Assembly: GCF_004519305.1 (NCBI RefSeq)
Contig: NZ_SOZA01000024.1
Coordinates: 1-64,000 of the forward strand
Source: Pseudomonas sp. RIT623
GTDB lineage: Bacteria > Pseudomonadota > Gammaproteobacteria > Pseudomonadales > Pseudomonadaceae
Length of the DNA: 64,000 nucleotides
Direction: 5' to 3'
Below, in pieces: positions 1 to 9,011 of the stretch. How positions within the stretch are numbered: the first letter of the stretch is position 1; every line of letters begins with the position of its first letter. The notes under the pieces were generated by a model. That model saw only the letters and a list, made by a program, of their open reading frames with translations. It ran no database searches and had not been told where the DNA came from. Made by a program: the position numbers and the translations under genes.

Positions 1-1
1 G

Positions 2-1135
2 CCCTTGCAGACCTTCGCCCAATGGCAGGCGAACTTCCGCCAGCAAGCCCTGCAAGCCGGCATCAGCCCCAGCCTGTTCGATCGCGCCTTCCTCGGTGTC
101 ACCCCGGACATGGACGTGATCAAGGCCGACCGCAGCCAACCCGAATTCACCCGCCCGGTGTGGGAATACCTCGACGGCGCCCTGTCGCCTCTGCGCGTGC
201 GCAACGGCAAGAAGCTGCTGGAGCAAAATGCCGAGTTGCTGGGCCGCATCGAACAGCGCTATGGGGTCGACCGCCAGGTGCTGGTATCGGTATGGGGCAT
301 GGAGAGCAACTTCGGCCAGTTCCAGGGCAGCAAGTCGGTGATCCGCTCGCTGGCCACCCTGGCTTATGAAGGCCGCCGCCCACAGTTCGCCCAGGACCAA
401 CTGATCGCCGCCCTGCAGATCCTGCAGAACGGCGACATCCAGCCCGATGCCATGCGTGGCTCGTGGGCCGGCGCCATGGGCCAGACCCAGTTCATCCCCA
501 CCACCTACCTCACCCACGCCGTGGACTTCGACGGCGATGGTCGCCGCGATATCTGGAACAGCACCGCCGACGCCCTGGCGTCGACCGCGCACTACCTGCA
601 GGCGTCCGGCTGGAAGCGTGGCCAGCCGTGGGGCTTCGAGGTACAGGTGCCGGCCGGGTTCGACTGGTGGCTGGCCGACGGCAGCCAGCGCAAGAGTGTC
701 AGCGAATGGCTGCAACTGGGCGTCAAGCTGCCCGCCGGCACGCAACTGCCCGCCGGCAGCAACCAGCTGTCCGCCGCCCTGCTGCTGCCCGCCGGCGCCC
801 GTGGCCCGGCGTTCCTGGTGCTGGACAACTTCCGCGCGATCCTCAAGTACAACAATTCGTCGTCCTATGCCCTGGCCGTGAGCCTGCTGGGCGATCGCTT
901 CTCGGGCTGGGGCTTCATCGCCGGCAACTGGCCGAAGGAGGACTTGCCGCTGAGCCGTAGCGAACGTATCGAGCTGCAGACCTTGCTCAATGCCAGCGGG
1001 CATGAAGCGGGCAACCCCGACGGGATCATCGGCGCCAACACCCGCAAGGCCATCCGCAATGCGCAGCAGGCGCAGGGCTGGCCGGCCGATGGCTATCCGA
1101 CGCACAAGCTGCTCGACAGCCTGCGTCAGCGCTGA
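2..1135 (+). CDS. Lytic murein transglycosylase, MltB-like with PG-binding domain (5' partial)
   Basis: This enzyme cleaves the MurNAc-GlcNAc bond of peptidoglycan in the periplasm, leaving 1,6-anhydro ends. The reading frame is open to the window edge, so the true start and signal peptide lie outside. The SLT/MltB core is recognised from VWGMESNFG, which carries the catalytic glutamate, and from GSWAGAMGQTQFIPTTY. A peptidoglycan_binding_1 domain forms the C-terminus (DGIIGANTRKAIRNAQQ). The architecture is that of the soluble SltB-type family of Pseudomonas rather than the shorter MltB found at 6838-7848. It converges on ldcA, with a repeat pair between them. Confidence 0.9.
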   Translation, partial: PLQTFAQWQANFRQQALQAGISPSLFDRAFLGVTPDMDVIKADRSQPEFTRPVWEYLDGALSPLRVRNGKKLLEQNAELLGRIEQRYGVDRQVLVSVWGMESNFGQFQGSKSVIRSLATLAYEGRRPQFAQDQLIAALQILQNGDIQPDAMRGSWAGAMGQTQFIPTTYLTHAVDFDGDGRRDIWNSTADALASTAHYLQASGWKRGQPWGFEVQVPAGFDWWLADGSQRKSVSEWLQLGVKLPAGTQLPAGSNQLSAALLLPAGARGPAFLVLDNFRAILKYNNSSSYALAVSLLGDRFSGWGFIAGNWPKEDLPLSRSERIELQTLLNASGHEAGNPDGIIGANTRKAIRNAQQAQGWPADGYPTHKLLDSLRQR

Positions 1136-1142
1136 GAATTTT

Positions 1143-1265
1143 GGGGCCGCTGCGCGGCCCTTTCGCGACACAAGGCCGCTCCTACAAGCAATCGCGAAAT
1201 TCGCGATAACGTGCCCCCTGTAGGAGCGGCCTTGTGTCGCGATGGGCTGCAAAGCAGCCCCGGCG
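1143..1265. repeat. REP pair A (palindromic repeat, inverted arrangement)
   Basis: Two copies of the GGAGCGGCCTTGTGTCGCGA-type repeat lie in inverted orientation between the convergent lytic transglycosylase and ldcA genes. Here the CTCCTACA ends face inward, the reverse of the other pairs in this window. Each copy has a small GC hairpin (GGGCTGC/GCAGCCC type). The site may also act as a bidirectional transcription barrier. Confidence 0.85.
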
Positions 1266-1268
1266 ATC

Positions 1269-2207
1269 TCAAACTCTGAACAGATCCTGCAACAGCACCA
1301 GACTCTGCTCTTCGGCATCCAGTCGCACGCTTGCCCCCAACGGCAAGCACACATTCGGATCACAATGCCCGCTGCGCCACCCGGCCAGCACCGGCACTCC
1401 GAGCGGGCCGAAGATATCCAGCAGCAGCGGCGTGATCGCCGCCACGGTGATCCCGGCAAAATCCCCCACCAGCACGCCACGTACCCCCTCAAGTTTGCCG
1501 GCCAGGCGCAACTGCGTCAGCAACCGGTCGACGCGGTACAGTGGCTCGTTGACGTCCTCGATGAACAGGATGCTGTCCTGGGTGTCGACTTCCGCCAGCG
1601 TCCCCAGCGTGGAGCCGAGCAGCGACAGGTTGCCGCCGACCAGGCGCCCGCTGGCAACCCCAGGTACCACGCCGGTGAGCGCAAACGCCGCAGGATGGGC
1701 AATCACATCACCCGCGCCCAGCCGCCCCCGCAACTGCCCGAACAGTGAGCTGATGGTAGGCTCGAGCTTGCCCCCCAGCAGGTCGGCATTGAGCATTGCG
1801 CCATGGAAGGCCAGCATCCCCGCATGTCGGTTGAGCGCCGAATGCAGGGCGGTAATGTCGCTGTAACCCACCAGCGGCTTGGGATGGCGTCGGATCAGTT
1901 CGAAATCGATACGGTCCAGCAGGCGCATGCTGCCGTAACCGCCGCGCATGCACAGGACAGCGTCGATGTCCGGGGCGCTGAATGCATCGTGCAAGTCGCG
2001 CAGGCGTTGCTCGTCGCTGCCGGCAAGGTAGCCATCCGCCTGCAACACCCCGGGGTAGATGCGGCACTGCTGGCCACGGTCTGCGAACCACTGACGGGCC
2101 TTGTCGGTATCGAGCCGCGCCGGCCCAGCTGGGGCAACGATGGCGAAACAGGCGTTGTCAGGCAGGGCCTTGGGCAACAGGTATTGGGCAGTTTCCAGGC
2201 AATTCAT
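1269..2207 (-). CDS. ldcA: LD-carboxypeptidase (muramoyltetrapeptide carboxypeptidase)
   Basis: LdcA removes the terminal D-alanine from L-Ala-Glu-mDAP-D-Ala tetrapeptides during murein recycling in the cytoplasm. The 312-residue protein is the normal length of peptidase family S66. The nucleophile sits in GYSDIT (Ser116), with Glu217 in the FIEDVNEP segment and His281 in GWRSGHCDP completing the triad expected from the Pseudomonas enzyme. The ATG is preceded by AAGGAG at a 7-base distance, which fixes the start. It lies just downstream of the lip-operon terminator and is probably transcribed separately. Confidence 0.93.
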   Translation of the reverse strand: MNCLETAQYLLPKALPDNACFAIVAPAGPARLDTDKARQWFADRGQQCRIYPGVLQADGYLAGSDEQRLRDLHDAFSAPDIDAVLCMRGGYGSMRLLDRIDFELIRRHPKPLVGYSDITALHSALNRHAGMLAFHGAMLNADLLGGKLEPTISSLFGQLRGRLGAGDVIAHPAAFALTGVVPGVASGRLVGGNLSLLGSTLGTLAEVDTQDSILFIEDVNEPLYRVDRLLTQLRLAGKLEGVRGVLVGDFAGITVAAITPLLLDIFGPLGVPVLAGWRSGHCDPNVCLPLGASVRLDAEEQSLVLLQDLFRV

Positions 2208-2248
2208 CGCGCCACTCCTTGCAGCTTGTCGCTTGAGACTTGTAGCTC

Positions 2249-2288
2249 AAAAAAAATGCCGATGCCGCCTTCCAGCGCGCATCGGCAT
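2249..2288 (-). terminator. Rho-independent terminator after lipA
   Basis: On the minus strand a perfect 10-bp stem (ATGCCGATGC with GCATCGGCAT) and a 13-base loop are followed by eight consecutive T residues. It lies 18 bases beyond the lipA stop and separates the long proA-to-lipA block from ldcA. Confidence 0.9.
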
Positions 2289-2306
2289 GTTCCGCTCAAG
2301 CTCGCG

Positions 2307-3323
2307 TCAGAGCTTGATCTTGGCTTCGTGGGCCTGCTGGTCGGCGTGGTACGAGGAACGCACCAACGGGCCGGAGGCGACGTTCTTGAAGCCCATCTTG
2401 TAGCCTTCCTCGGCGAACCAGGCAAAGGTGTCCGGGTGCACGAAGCGTTGCACCGGCAGGTGGTTGCGCGACGGTTGCAGGTACTGGCCCAGGGTGAGCA
2501 TGTCGATGTCGTGCTCGCGCATGCGCTGCATCACCTCGATCACTTCTTCGTCGGTCTCGCCCAGGCCGAGCATCAGGCCGGACTTGGTCGGCACGTGCGG
2601 GACCATCTGCTTGAACTTCTGCAGCAGGTCCAGCGACCAGTCGTAGTCCGACCCCGGGCGCGCTGCCTTGTACAGGCGCGGCACGGTCTCGAGGTTGTGG
2701 TTGAACACATCCGGCGGGGTCTGCGCGGTAATTTCCAGCGCCACGTCCATGCGCCCGCGGTAGTCCGGCACCAGGGTCTCCAGCTGCACGCCCGGCGACA
2801 GCGCGCGGATCTCGCGGATGCAGTCGGCGAAGTGCTGGGCGCCGCCATCACGCAGGTCGTCGCGGTCCACCGAGGTAATCACCACGTACTTCAGGCGCAG
2901 GTCGGCGATGGCCACGGCCAGGTTCTTCGGCTCGTCCAGGTCCAATGGCTTCGGTCGGCCATGGCCGACATCGCAGAACGGGCAACGACGGGTGCAGATA
3001 TCGCCCATGATCATGAAGGTGGCGGTACCGCCAGAGAAACACTCGCCCAGGTTCGGGCAGGAGGCCTCTTCGCATACGCTGTGCAGCTTGTGCTTGCGCA
3101 GCAGCTGCTTGATACGGTCGACTTCCGGGGATACCGGAATGCGCACGCGGATCCAGTCGGGCTTTTTCGGCAGCTCTTCGGTGGGGATGATCTTCACCGG
3201 GATACGCGCCACTTTGTCGGCGCCACGCAGCTTCACGCCGGCTTCCACTTTTTTAGGAGCAGGGCGCGGGGTGACGTCTTGCGTCGGGATCAGGTTCGGC
3301 ACGGCTTCTTGCACAGTTGTCAT
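2307..3323 (-). CDS. lipA: Lipoyl synthase
   Basis: LipA is a radical SAM enzyme that inserts two sulfurs into protein-bound octanoyl groups to make lipoate. The 338-residue sequence shows both iron-sulfur sites: the auxiliary-cluster cysteines in CEEASCPNLGEC and the radical SAM motif CTRRCPFC. The C-terminal RSSY supplies the serine ligand of the auxiliary cluster. The gene follows lipB by 2 bases, so octanoyl transfer and sulfur insertion are co-transcribed. Its terminator is visible downstream. Confidence 0.97.
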   Translation of the reverse strand: MTTVQEAVPNLIPTQDVTPRPAPKKVEAGVKLRGADKVARIPVKIIPTEELPKKPDWIRVRIPVSPEVDRIKQLLRKHKLHSVCEEASCPNLGECFSGGTATFMIMGDICTRRCPFCDVGHGRPKPLDLDEPKNLAVAIADLRLKYVVITSVDRDDLRDGGAQHFADCIREIRALSPGVQLETLVPDYRGRMDVALEITAQTPPDVFNHNLETVPRLYKAARPGSDYDWSLDLLQKFKQMVPHVPTKSGLMLGLGETDEEVIEVMQRMREHDIDMLTLGQYLQPSRNHLPVQRFVHPDTFAWFAEEGYKMGFKNVASGPLVRSSYHADQQAHEAKIKL

Positions 3324-3325
3324 AA

Positions 3326-3973
3326 TCAGTCGATTCCGCCCGTCAGGGTCGTCTGCTCAGCATAGTCGAGGTGCTTGACCAGCTGTCCGCGCAGCCTTGT
3401 CCTGACCTCAATGAGTTCGATCGGGCCTGCCAGGTCGCGCAGCTGGGTCATCGCCAGCCCCGCATACCCACAGGGGTTGATTCGGCGGAATGGCGCAAGG
3501 TCCATGTCCACGTTCAGGGCAAGGCCGTGGAACGAACGGCCATTGCGGATTCGAAGGCCAAGGGACGCGATCTTCGCGCCATCGACATAGACGCCTGGGG
3601 CGTCGGGCTTGGCCACCGCCTGCACACCATAGCTGGCGAGCAGATCGATGAGGGTCTGCTCGATGCGGCTGACCAGCTCGCGCACGCCGATACTCAGGCG
3701 GCGCACGTCCAGCAGCAGGTAGGCCACCAACTGGCCGGGGCCATGGTAGGTGACCTGGCCACCGCGGTCGGTCTGCACCACCGGTATCTCGCCGGGGACC
3801 AGCAGGTGCTCGGCCTTGCCGGCCTGGCCCTGGGTGAACACCGGAGGATGCTCGACCAGCCAGACTTCGTCCAGGCTGTCCGGGCCGCGCTGCTCGGTAA
3901 AGCGACGCATGGCCTCCAGCACCGGTTCATAGGGCTGCAGACCAAGATCGCGAAAACCGAGACAAGCGGGCAT
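3326..3973 (-). CDS. lipB: Octanoyl-ACP:protein octanoyltransferase
   Basis: LipB moves octanoate from acyl carrier protein to the lipoyl domains of 2-oxoacid dehydrogenases and GcvH. The family signature is present: RGGQVTYHGPGQLV, the conserved lysine in GAKIASLGLRI, and the acyl-thioester cysteine in INPCGYAGL. I chose the ATG that overlaps the stop of the preceding gene by one base (TGATG). A GTG three bases earlier would add one residue. The length of about 215 residues is typical. Confidence 0.95.
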   Translation of the reverse strand: MPACLGFRDLGLQPYEPVLEAMRRFTEQRGPDSLDEVWLVEHPPVFTQGQAGKAEHLLVPGEIPVVQTDRGGQVTYHGPGQLVAYLLLDVRRLSIGVRELVSRIEQTLIDLLASYGVQAVAKPDAPGVYVDGAKIASLGLRIRNGRSFHGLALNVDMDLAPFRRINPCGYAGLAMTQLRDLAGPIELIEVRTRLRGQLVKHLDYAEQTTLTGGID

Positions 3974-4248
3974 CACAGCACCATTTTCACGATGCCGGTA
4001 GCGCGCAGGGCGCTGTTGATGTCGTGCAGTTGGTCCTCACCGGTGGCAACGATATGCAACTGCACCGTGGTGTACTTGCCTTCCTTGCTCTGGCGCTCGG
4101 CCAGGGTCGAGAGGTCGACCTTGGCGTACTTGCTGAGGATCTCGATCACCGTGTCCTTGAAACCGACAACGGTGTCACCGATCACCTTGATCGGGTAATC
4201 CTCGCAGGGGAATTCGATCTTGTGCGACTTGACGTCTTCTTCGCTCAT
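3973..4248 (-). CDS. YbeD/DUF493 family protein
   Basis: This 91-residue protein belongs to the small ACT-like-fold YbeD family (DUF493), which usually sits between dacA and lipB. The start MSEEDVKSHKIEFPCEDYPIK and the core VIGDTVVGFKD are recognisable. The molecular role of the family is not established; the position suggests a link to lipoate metabolism or its regulation. Its stop overlaps the lipB start. Confidence 0.9.
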   Translation of the reverse strand: MSEEDVKSHKIEFPCEDYPIKVIGDTVVGFKDTVIEILSKYAKVDLSTLAERQSKEGKYTTVQLHIVATGEDQLHDINSALRATGIVKMVL

Positions 4249-4318
4249 GGCGGTAACGGCCTCGTAAGCCGTGGCAGCAGCGCCCCCGCCTGGTTCACGG
4301 GGGCGTGCAAGTCACGTA

Positions 4319-5479
4319 TCAGTTGAACAAACCGTAGAAGAACAGGCGAATGCTGTCCCACATACGGCCGAAGAAACCAGCTTCCTCGACACCATCCAGG
4401 GCGATGAGGTCGGCGCTGTGAACCACCTTCTCGTCCAGTTTGACTTCCACTTTACCGATCACGTCACCTTTGGCGATCGGAGCGGTCAGTTGCGGGTTCA
4501 TGGTCATCGAAGCCTGGAGGCGCTTCAATTGGCCTTTAGGCATGGTCATGGTCAGGTCGTTGGCCAGACCGGCTTTGACCTGGTTGGTCGCGCCTTTCCA
4601 TACCTGGGCTTGAGTCAGCTCGGTACCCTTCTGGTAGAAGGTCTGGGTTTCGAAGAAGCGGAAACCATAGGTCAGCAGCTTCTGGGTCTCGGCAGCGCGG
4701 GACTGTTCGCTGTTGGTGCCGAATACCACGGCGATCAGGCGCTGGCCATCACGCACGGCCGAGGCGACCATGCAGTAGCCGGCTTCGTCGGTGTGGCCGG
4801 TCTTCAGGCCGTCGACGGTCTTGTCGCGCCACAGCAGCAGGTTGCGGTTGGGCTGCTTGATGTTGTTCCAGAAGAACTCTTTCTGCGAGTAGATGGCGTA
4901 GTGCGCCGGGTCTTCGTTGATGATCGCCCGGGCCAGGGTGGCCATGTCGTGGGCCGAAGAGTAGTGCTCCGGGTTCGGCAGGCCGGTCGGGTTCATGAAG
5001 TGGCTGTTGGACATGCCCAGATCGGCGGCGGTCTTGTTCATCATGTCGGCGAAGGCGTCTTCGCTGCCGGCGATGTGCTCGGACAGGGCGACCGAGGCAT
5101 CGTTGCCCGACTGGATGATGATGCCGTGCAGCAGGTCGCTGACAGTGACCTGGCTGCCGACCTTGATGAACATGCGCGACCCGCCGGTGCGCCAGGCGTT
5201 CTCGCTGACGGTGACCGGGTCGTTCTCGCCGATCTGGCCACGACGGATGTCCAGGGTGGCGATGTAGGCGGTCATCAGCTTGGTCAGGCTGGCTGGCGGC
5301 AGGCGCTCGTCACCGTTGTTCTCGACCAGCACGTTGCCGCTGGACGCGTCCATGAGTACATAGGACTTGGCGGCCAGTTGCGGTGGTGCTGGCATCATCT
5401 GCTCCGCTGCGAAGGCAGCAGGCGTGATCATCAGCAGAACGGGCAGGCAAAGTCGTTTGGCAAGGTTGGTGATGTTCAT
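4319..5479 (-). CDS. dacA: D-alanyl-D-alanine carboxypeptidase (PBP5/6 type)
   Basis: This enzyme trims the terminal D-Ala from murein pentapeptides. A cleavable signal peptide ends near residue 24 (AAFAAE). The penicillin-binding motifs are complete: SLTK at 64-67, SGN at 124-126 and KTG at 226-228. A C-terminal beta domain follows, and the last 20 or so residues, rich in aromatic and hydrophobic residues (GRMWDSIRLFFYGLF), form the amphipathic anchor that holds PBP5 on the outer face of the inner membrane. The 386-residue length is standard. Confidence 0.97.
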   Translation of the reverse strand: MNITNLAKRLCLPVLLMITPAAFAAEQMMPAPPQLAAKSYVLMDASSGNVLVENNGDERLPPASLTKLMTAYIATLDIRRGQIGENDPVTVSENAWRTGGSRMFIKVGSQVTVSDLLHGIIIQSGNDASVALSEHIAGSEDAFADMMNKTAADLGMSNSHFMNPTGLPNPEHYSSAHDMATLARAIINEDPAHYAIYSQKEFFWNNIKQPNRNLLLWRDKTVDGLKTGHTDEAGYCMVASAVRDGQRLIAVVFGTNSEQSRAAETQKLLTYGFRFFETQTFYQKGTELTQAQVWKGATNQVKAGLANDLTMTMPKGQLKRLQASMTMNPQLTAPIAKGDVIGKVEVKLDEKVVHSADLIALDGVEEAGFFGRMWDSIRLFFYGLFN

Positions 5480-5551
5480 CCGTCTCTCGTAAATCGCTAA
5501 TGGTCTGATGTTCCGTGGGCCACGTCGTGTGCCCTACGCCCCGTCAGTCTG

Positions 5552-5579
5552 GTTATATGGCCTGTGGCCTGGCCCGCAA
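5552..5579 (-). promoter_or_regulatory. Candidate sigma-70 promoter for dacA
   Basis: Read on the minus strand, a TATAAC hexamer lies about 75 bases before the dacA start, with TTGCGG 16 bases upstream of it. The match is moderate and no other signal supports it. It would let dacA and the lip genes be transcribed apart from the upstream rod genes. Confidence 0.35.
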
Positions 5580-5701
5580 AAGTGCGACCTAATGCCGCTG
5601 CGGGCAAAAGCGGGCATTGTACATGGCAACGCCCGGTAATTCATGAACAAACCGACAGGTCGGCGTTGTCTGTTTCGCCGACTTCGACTCAGGCGCGCTC
5701 C

Positions 5702-5818
5702 CTGTAGGAGCGGCCTTGTGCCGCGAAAGGGCTGCGCAGCAGCCCCGGCGATATTTGCGGTGACGCTGAGACCTGGGGCCGCTTCACGGCCCTTCGCGGC
5801 ACAAGGCCGCTCCTACAG
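5702..5818. repeat. REP pair B between rlpA and dacA
   Basis: Two inverted copies of the TGTAGGAGCGGCCTTGTG repeat fill most of the 353-bp gap between rlpA and dacA. The rest of the gap holds the candidate dacA promoter and a short direct repeat of GCGGGC near 5600. I see no gene in the gap. Confidence 0.85.
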
Positions 5819-5832
5819 TAAGCGCACAGCCT

Positions 5833-6837
5833 TCAGTCGGTGACTACTTTGGCTTGACCCAGATTGGCCAGGCGAATGCTGTCCTGGGTCTGCTGGATCT
5901 CGCCCTGGCTGTTGATCGGCCCCAGGCGCACACGGTGCAGCGTCTGCTGGTTGCGCACGATGGAGCTGATGAACACCGGCGCGCTGACCATGCTGCTCAG
6001 TTTCGAGCGCAACAGCTCGGCGGCGTCCGGGTTGGCGAAGGCACCGACCTGCAGGAAGCTGCCGCCGTTGCCCGCCGGTACATTGTTGCCACCCACCTGC
6101 ACCGGCACCACCGGCGCCGCGTGCTGCTGCGGTGGCGGGGTCCATTGCTCGACCCGTCCGCTGCTGGCCGCGATCGGCTGGGCCTGGGCCACCTGCGGCT
6201 CCTTGAGCATCATCGGCGGCTGCTGGCCGCGCTGCGCCCACCATTGCTGCGGGTCGATGCCCTCGACGCGGACATGGGCGGTACCGATCTCGGCGTAACC
6301 AAGCTTCTTCGCCGCCGCGTAGGACAGGTCGATGATGCGGTCGGAGTAGAACGGGCCACGGTCGTTGACCCGCAGGATCACGCTACGGCCGTTGGCCAGG
6401 TTGGTCACCCGCACATAGGCCGGCAGCGGCAGGGTCTTGTGCGCCGCGCTCATGCCGTAGAGGTCGTAGAGCTCGCCGTTGGCGGTATTCTGCCCGTGGA
6501 ACTTGGTGCCGTACCACGACGCGGTGCCCTCGGCGCGGTAGCTGCGCGAGTCCTGCATCGGGTAGTAGGTCTTGCCCAGCACGGTATAGGGGTTGGCCTT
6601 GTAATTACCGGTATGCACCGTCGGGGTGGCGTCGGGGATCTTGTTGACGTCGACGTCCCACCAGGGCGCGCCGTCCTTGTGGGCCCGGTTGATGTCCAGG
6701 CCCGGCTGCGCGCGCACGGTATTGGTATTGCCGCCCTGCGGGCTGCTGGGCCGGCTCGACGAGCAACTGGCCAGGACCAGGCCGACGGCGACGCAGGTCA
6801 GCAGTTTGAAGCCATTGGCTGTAAAGAGTTCGCGCAT
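5833..6837 (-). CDS. rlpA: Septal-ring lipoprotein RlpA, lytic transglycosylase
   Basis: In Pseudomonas, RlpA digests glycan strands stripped of stem peptides at the septum. The N-terminus is a lipoprotein signal with lipobox LASC at about residues 22-25. A double-psi beta-barrel domain follows, with GTASWYGTKFHGQNTANGE and RVNDRGPF carrying the expected catalytic histidine/aspartate region. A proline-rich linker leads to a C-terminal SPOR domain (FLQVGAFANPDAAELL) that binds denuded septal murein. The start codon abuts the mltB stop with no spacing, so the two are co-transcribed. Confidence 0.95.
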   Translation of the reverse strand: MRELFTANGFKLLTCVAVGLVLASCSSSRPSSPQGGNTNTVRAQPGLDINRAHKDGAPWWDVDVNKIPDATPTVHTGNYKANPYTVLGKTYYPMQDSRSYRAEGTASWYGTKFHGQNTANGELYDLYGMSAAHKTLPLPAYVRVTNLANGRSVILRVNDRGPFYSDRIIDLSYAAAKKLGYAEIGTAHVRVEGIDPQQWWAQRGQQPPMMLKEPQVAQAQPIAASSGRVEQWTPPPQQHAAPVVPVQVGGNNVPAGNGGSFLQVGAFANPDAAELLRSKLSSMVSAPVFISSIVRNQQTLHRVRLGPINSQGEIQQTQDSIRLANLGQAKVVTD

Positions 6838-7848
6838 TTACTTGACGCCCCGTGCCAGAACCAGCTGTTCGGATAGCTGATGCACCGCCATGGCATACAT
6901 CACGCTGCGGTTGTAGCGAGTGATCGCGTAGAAGTTCTTCAGGCCCATCCAGTATTCCGGGCCGTTTTCGCCCTCCAGACGGAAAGCGGTGACCGCTTGA
7001 TCATCGCGCAGCGCATCATCGCCCGACCAGCCCAGCGCTCGCAACTGCGCCACGGTCCTGACCGGCTCGATACCGCTGGTCAGGCCTTCGTCGACACGCT
7101 CGCCGCGCACCTGCGCGCGGCTGACCACAGGCTCGCCGGCAACCCAGCCATGGCGCTTGAAATAACTGGCAACGCTGCCGATGGCGTCGTCCGGGTTGTT
7201 CCAGATATTGATGTGGCCGTCGCCGTCGAAGTCCACCGCATAGTTGCGAAAGCTGCTCGGCATGAATTGCGGCAGGCCCATGGCGCCAGCGTACGAGCCC
7301 TTGAGGGTCAGCGGGTCGAGTTGCTCTTCACGCGCCAGCAGGAGGAACTCGCGCAGCTCCTTGCGGAAGAATTCGGCACGCGGCGGGTAGTCGAAGCCCA
7401 GGGTCGACAGGGCATCGATGACCCGGTAGTTGCCGGTGTTGCGACCGAAGAACGTCTCCACGCCGATGATCGCCACGATGTACTGCGCCGGCACGCCGTA
7501 CTCCTGCTCGGCGCGAGCCAGCACCGCTTCGTGCTGGCGCCAGAAGTCCACCCCGCGGGCGATGCGCGCGTCGCTGATGAACATCGGCCGGTATTCCTTC
7601 CACGGCTTGACCCGTTCGGCCGGCCGCGAGATCGCATCGAGGATCGACTGCTTGCGCTGCACCTCGGCGAACACGCCCAGCAGTTGCTCACTGGCAAAAC
7701 CGTAGTCGCGGGTCATCTCGCCGACGAACTCGGCCACCTGGGGCGAGCCGTCGTAGTCACCGGCATTGGCCTGCTGGATCGCGCCGCACAGGCTTATCGC
7801 GCCTATCCACGGTACCCAACGGGCCGCCCAACCACGTACTGCTTGCAT
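6838..7848 (-). CDS. mltB: Lytic murein transglycosylase B
   Basis: MltB is an exolytic lytic transglycosylase of the periplasm. The catalytic glutamate is Glu131 in GVETFFG, and the GSYAGAMGLPQFMPSSF motif that lines the active site is intact. I placed the start at the ATG of MQAVRGW, which has GAAG six bases upstream and opens a signal peptide. The frame stays open further upstream into rodA, but that part has no support. Cys21 in AISLCG lies near the cleavage region, but the lipobox is imperfect, so lipid attachment is uncertain. The protein is 336 residues. Confidence 0.94.
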   Translation of the reverse strand: MQAVRGWAARWVPWIGAISLCGAIQQANAGDYDGSPQVAEFVGEMTRDYGFASEQLLGVFAEVQRKQSILDAISRPAERVKPWKEYRPMFISDARIARGVDFWRQHEAVLARAEQEYGVPAQYIVAIIGVETFFGRNTGNYRVIDALSTLGFDYPPRAEFFRKELREFLLLAREEQLDPLTLKGSYAGAMGLPQFMPSSFRNYAVDFDGDGHINIWNNPDDAIGSVASYFKRHGWVAGEPVVSRAQVRGERVDEGLTSGIEPVRTVAQLRALGWSGDDALRDDQAVTAFRLEGENGPEYWMGLKNFYAITRYNRSVMYAMAVHQLSEQLVLARGVK

Positions 7849-7865
7849 GCAATTCTTCACCTTTT

Positions 7866-9011
7866 TCAAACCTGTGCGATCCATTTGCGGTGCGTATGGA
7901 TCGACATCAGAACGCCAAACGCTGACAGCAGCGTCACCAACGAAGTTCCGCCATAGCTGATGAAGGGCAGCGGCACGCCCACCACGGGCAGTAGGCCGCT
8001 GACCATACCGATATTGACGAACACATAAACAAAGAAGGTCATGGTCAGGCTGCCAGCGAGCAGCTTGCCGAACAGGGTCTGGGCCTGGGCGGTGATCATC
8101 AGCCCACGGCCGATCAGCAGGACGTAGATCAGCAGCAGCAGGCAGATGCCCACCAGGCCGAACTCCTCGCCGAGCACGGCGATGATGAAGTCGGTGTGGC
8201 TCTCGGGCAGGAAGTCCAGGTGCGACTGGGTGCCCAGCAGCCAGCCCTTGCCAAACACCCCGCCGGAACCGATCGCCGCCTTGGACTGGATAATGTTCCA
8301 GCCGGTGCCCAGCGGGTCGCTCTCGGGGTCGAGGAAGGTCAGCACGCGCTGCTTCTGGTAGTCGTGCATGACGAAGAACCACATCGCCACCGCCACCGGC
8401 ACCGCCGCCGCCACCACGCTGACGATCCAGCGCCAGCGCAGCCCGCCCATGAACAGCACGAATGCGCCGGAGGCGAGGATCAACAACGCGGTACCCAGGT
8501 CGGGCTGGCGCACGATGAGGATGAACGGTACACCGATCATCACCAGGCTGATCGCCACATGCTTGAGGTGCGGCGGCAGGGTGCGCTTGGACAGGTACCA
8601 GGCGATGGTCGCCGGCATGATGATCTTGAGGAATTCCGAGGGCTGGAAGCGGATCACCCCGGGGATGTTGATCCAGCGCGTGGCGCCCATGGCGTTATGG
8701 CCCATGACGTCCACCACGATCAACAACACCACCCCGACCACATAGGCAAGTGGCACCCAACGCGCCATGAAGCGCGGTTCGAGCTGGGCAATGACGAACA
8801 TCGACACCAGGCCGATGCCGAACGAGGTGGCCTGCTTCATCAGCAGGTCCCAGTTCTTGCCACTGGCCGAATACAGCACAAACAGGCTGCCGGCGGCCAG
8901 GGTCAGGAGGATGAGCAGCAAGGGGCCGTCGATATGGATGCGCTGCAGGAAGCTGGCGCGCCGGCGCATCACGTCCTCGCTGGAGAGCATGCGATCGAAA
9001 TTGTTCTTCAC
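7866..9011 (-). CDS. rodA: Rod-shape SEDS glycosyltransferase RodA
   Basis: RodA is the polytopic peptidoglycan glycosyltransferase of the elongasome and works with PBP2. The 381-residue protein has about ten hydrophobic segments and the SEDS signatures, including SHLDFLPESHTDFIIAVLGE and the C-terminal GVPLPFISYGGTSL. Its ATG overlaps the mrdA stop by four bases (ATGA), so the two partners are translationally coupled. Confidence 0.97.
   Translation of the reverse strand: MKNNFDRMLSSEDVMRRRASFLQRIHIDGPLLLILLTLAAGSLFVLYSASGKNWDLLMKQATSFGIGLVSMFVIAQLEPRFMARWVPLAYVVGVVLLIVVDVMGHNAMGATRWINIPGVIRFQPSEFLKIIMPATIAWYLSKRTLPPHLKHVAISLVMIGVPFILIVRQPDLGTALLILASGAFVLFMGGLRWRWIVSVVAAAVPVAVAMWFFVMHDYQKQRVLTFLDPESDPLGTGWNIIQSKAAIGSGGVFGKGWLLGTQSHLDFLPESHTDFIIAVLGEEFGLVGICLLLLIYVLLIGRGLMITAQAQTLFGKLLAGSLTMTFFVYVFVNIGMVSGLLPVVGVPLPFISYGGTSLVTLLSAFGVLMSIHTHRKWIAQV

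Noticed and set aside
1803..3365. A 520-codon plus-strand open frame across ldcA and lipA
   Set aside because: It spans two well-supported genes and the terminator between them on the opposite strand, and has no motif.
7849..8382. Upstream extension of mltB by 178 codons into rodA
   Set aside because: The extension is rodA read in another frame; the ATG at 7848 has a ribosome-binding site and opens a signal peptide.
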